From a virus: 39,401 bases of DNA. The DNA is taken from positions 1-39,401 of IMG/VR virus record IMGVR_UViG_3300033148_001982; one strand, given 5' to 3'. Positions 38,327 through 39,401 of the stretch are shown piece by piece; the stretch's first letter is position 1; every line of letters starts with the position of its first letter. The notes under the pieces were generated by a model, which saw only the letters and a list, made by a program, of their open reading frames with translations, did not search any database and was not told the origin of the DNA. Made by a program: the position numbers and the translations under genes.

Positions 38327-39103
38327 ATGGGATACACTTTAAAAAATATAATTCAAGAATACCTAATAGAGATAGGGGATACTCAGTTCAATAAGTATGC
38401 CCGTTTTTATCAATTAGGGGTATCCGCAATTAGGGAGCTGAATATGAATGCAAGTGGAATTATTAAATCCATTAATATGCCTATTAAGGTTAATTCAACT
38501 TGCGATTTACCATTAGACTATTTAGAATATCGAAAGATTGGTGTTTTAGCTAGCGATGGATGCCTAATAGCATTAGGGGAGAATAATTGTGCTACCTTTT
38601 TACAGCCTTTTGACGATTGTGGTCAACCAAGGAAGGTTGTACTATCGGCAAACAATACTCCTACCAGTTCTATTGGTGGTTTAGGTTTGGTTTCTGATAA
38701 CTACCCCAATAATTACCGTAATGGGGAGTTTATGGGTAGGATGTTTGGGGTTAGTGGGGGGCTGAATGGTTATGGAGATTACAGAATCGACAGGGAAAAC
38801 CAATTAATACTAATATCAACTAGCAATCCCCTGACCAACTCTATAGCAATGGAATATGTTGCCGATATATCATTGTCTGATGGAGATTTTGATGTTCACC
38901 CCTATATTATTGAGTCTGTTAAGGCTTACATATATTGGAAAGCTATTCAGAGAGATAGAGGCAGAAGTATAGGAGAGAAAGAGCAAGCTAAATTTGACTA
39001 TAATACTGCTGCTAGGTGGGCGCAAAGAAGGTTCACTAGTTCTACTGTCAAGGAATGGCAAGCGGGGTTTAGGTCAGGAAGTAGTGCTTCTGCTCATTTT
39101 TAA
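38327..39103 (+). CDS. Putative ring/adaptor protein
   Basis: 258 residues. LKNIIQEYLIEIGDTQFNKYARFYQLGVSAIRELNMNASGIIKSIN at the N-terminus, then a strand-rich domain with CDLPLDYLEYRKIGVLASDGCLIALGEN and a final helical part with QFDYNTAARWAQRRF. This pattern of a helical start, a 'D-(Y/W)-x-x-x-(R/K)-(I/V)-G-V' strand and a helical end resembles conserved ring-type proteins of large Bacteroidota podoviruses. The 3' end overlaps a small antisense ORF. It ends the plus-strand run of genes. Confidence 0.6.
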   Translation: MGYTLKNIIQEYLIEIGDTQFNKYARFYQLGVSAIRELNMNASGIIKSINMPIKVNSTCDLPLDYLEYRKIGVLASDGCLIALGENNCATFLQPFDDCGQPRKVVLSANNTPTSSIGGLGLVSDNYPNNYRNGEFMGRMFGVSGGLNGYGDYRIDRENQLILISTSNPLTNSIAMEYVADISLSDGDFDVHPYIIESVKAYIYWKAIQRDRGRSIGEKEQAKFDYNTAARWAQRRFTSSTVKEWQAGFRSGSSASAHF

Positions 39104-39185
39104 TTATTTCCTTTTCAAATTCAACCTCTTGTTCCTTATCCTCAAAGGCTACATTCCATTTTTGTATAAATTCTTCTATTTCCAT
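39069..39185 (-). CDS. Small acidic protein antisense to the end of the preceding gene
   Basis: 38 residues from ATG 39185, preceded by AACACAACTAAAACAACG. Strongly acidic and helical (EEFIQKWNVAFEDKEQEVEFEKE). Its last 35 nt are antisense to the 3' end of the ring-type gene (ending 39103). It lies downstream of the holin-like gene on the same strand. Function not recognised. Confidence 0.5.
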   Translation of the reverse strand: MEIEEFIQKWNVAFEDKEQEVEFEKEIIKNEQKHYFLT

Positions 39186-39217
39186 ATCGTTGTTTTAGTT
39201 GTGTTTATTTATTGTGT

Positions 39218-39364
39218 TTATTCCATACCTGCGTAAATTGTTGCCATTGCTATTAATGCAATACTTTCAAACCCTATAAGTTCTTTCATTCCAAGCCAAA
39301 ATAAACTTATTACCATTGATATTACTAACTTTGTTATAAACTTTTGCGTACTTGTTTTTTCCAT
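39218..39364 (-). CDS. Holin-like small two-helix membrane protein
   Basis: 48 residues. A basic start (EKTSTQKFITKL) is followed by hydrophobic helices at about 11-26 (LVISMVISLFWLGMKE) and 31-46 (FESIALIAMATIYAGM). The size, short loop and two-helix topology fit small holins that open the inner membrane and let the endolysin through. The endolysin candidate is also on the minus strand, but some 7.5 kb away. The holin call is from topology only. A small membrane regulator is the alternative. Confidence 0.45.
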   Translation of the reverse strand: MEKTSTQKFITKLVISMVISLFWLGMKELIGFESIALIAMATIYAGME

Positions 39365-39368
39365 CCTT

Positions 39369-39401
39369 TTAAATATTAGTCTTTATTTCTATTCCGGGCA
39401 T
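39369..39401 (-). CDS. 3' fragment of a minus-strand gene running off the window
   Basis: The last ten codons and TAA stop of a frame that continues past the window end (PGIEIKTNI before the stop). The ATG at the very edge may be internal. Five nucleotides separate it from the holin-like start, so the two look co-transcribed. Confidence 0.35.
   Translation of the reverse strand: MPGIEIKTNI

Noticed and set aside
1-39401. CRISPR array, rRNA, or insertion sequence
   Set aside because: No regularly spaced direct repeats, no rRNA motifs and no transposase or terminal inverted repeats were seen.

Overview
This window is a stretch of a tailed, probably podovirus-like, phage genome that infects a member of the Bacteroidota. 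The evidence is a canonical packaging and virion gene set (terminase, portal, scaffold-like protein, major capsid protein, ring/adaptor-type proteins, large internal proteins, fibres), dense stop/start-overlapping (ATGA) gene packing, strong AT-richness, A-rich ribosome-binding regions, and repeated Bacteroidota-type -7 promoter elements (TAnnTTTG). No contractile sheath, tape measure or baseplate gene is recognisable. No DNA polymerase, helicase or integrase is present, so the genome must extend beyond the window. Relationship to crAss-like phages or to marine flavobacterial podoviruses is possible from gene sizes and content, but I cannot prove it from sequence alone.

Layout. 1-1057: a minus-strand HTH gene and about 720 bp of non-coding DNA. 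1058-5224: early region of small genes, headed by a RepL-like winged-helix protein whose own coding sequence holds inverted repeats, then paralogous small proteins, zinc-binding minis, a cold-shock-like protein and an SSB-like protein ending in DDLPF. 5255-9273: an operon with a complete phage chaperonin set (a protein built of three tandem GroES-like domains, a single-domain GroES and a 544-residue GroEL), a Cys-rich mini protein and a DUF1599-like protein. 9339-10091: an isolated promoter/gene/terminator unit for a probable capsid-surface or fibre protein. 10186-12793: putative small terminase and large terminase. 13289-21597: a membrane protein and three internal/ejection-type proteins, the last of 1856 residues. 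21997-31151: portal, fibre-like genes, scaffold-like protein, major capsid protein, one conserved structural protein. 31205-33241: a minus-strand accessory block with an M15 endolysin, a mini protein with two DnaJ-type zinc repeats, an aberrant tRNA-like gene, small ORFs and one decayed ORF. 33331-39103: fibres/adhesins and three connector-like proteins. 39069-39401: minus-strand small genes including a holin-like two-helix protein.

Working together: a single palindromic element (ATTTAGA-N5-TCTAAAT, 19 bp) recurs in front of promoters across the early, portal, scaffold/capsid and fibre operons, which points to one regulator co-ordinating the virion genes. The chaperonin operon sits just upstream of the packaging and capsid genes and most likely folds phage capsid or large internal proteins. 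The most unusual items are the triple GroES-like protein, the tRNA-Leu-like RNA whose anticodon arm is replaced by a 45-nt hairpin, the palindrome-marked promoter network, and the RepL gene with embedded GTCA-N6-TGAC sites.
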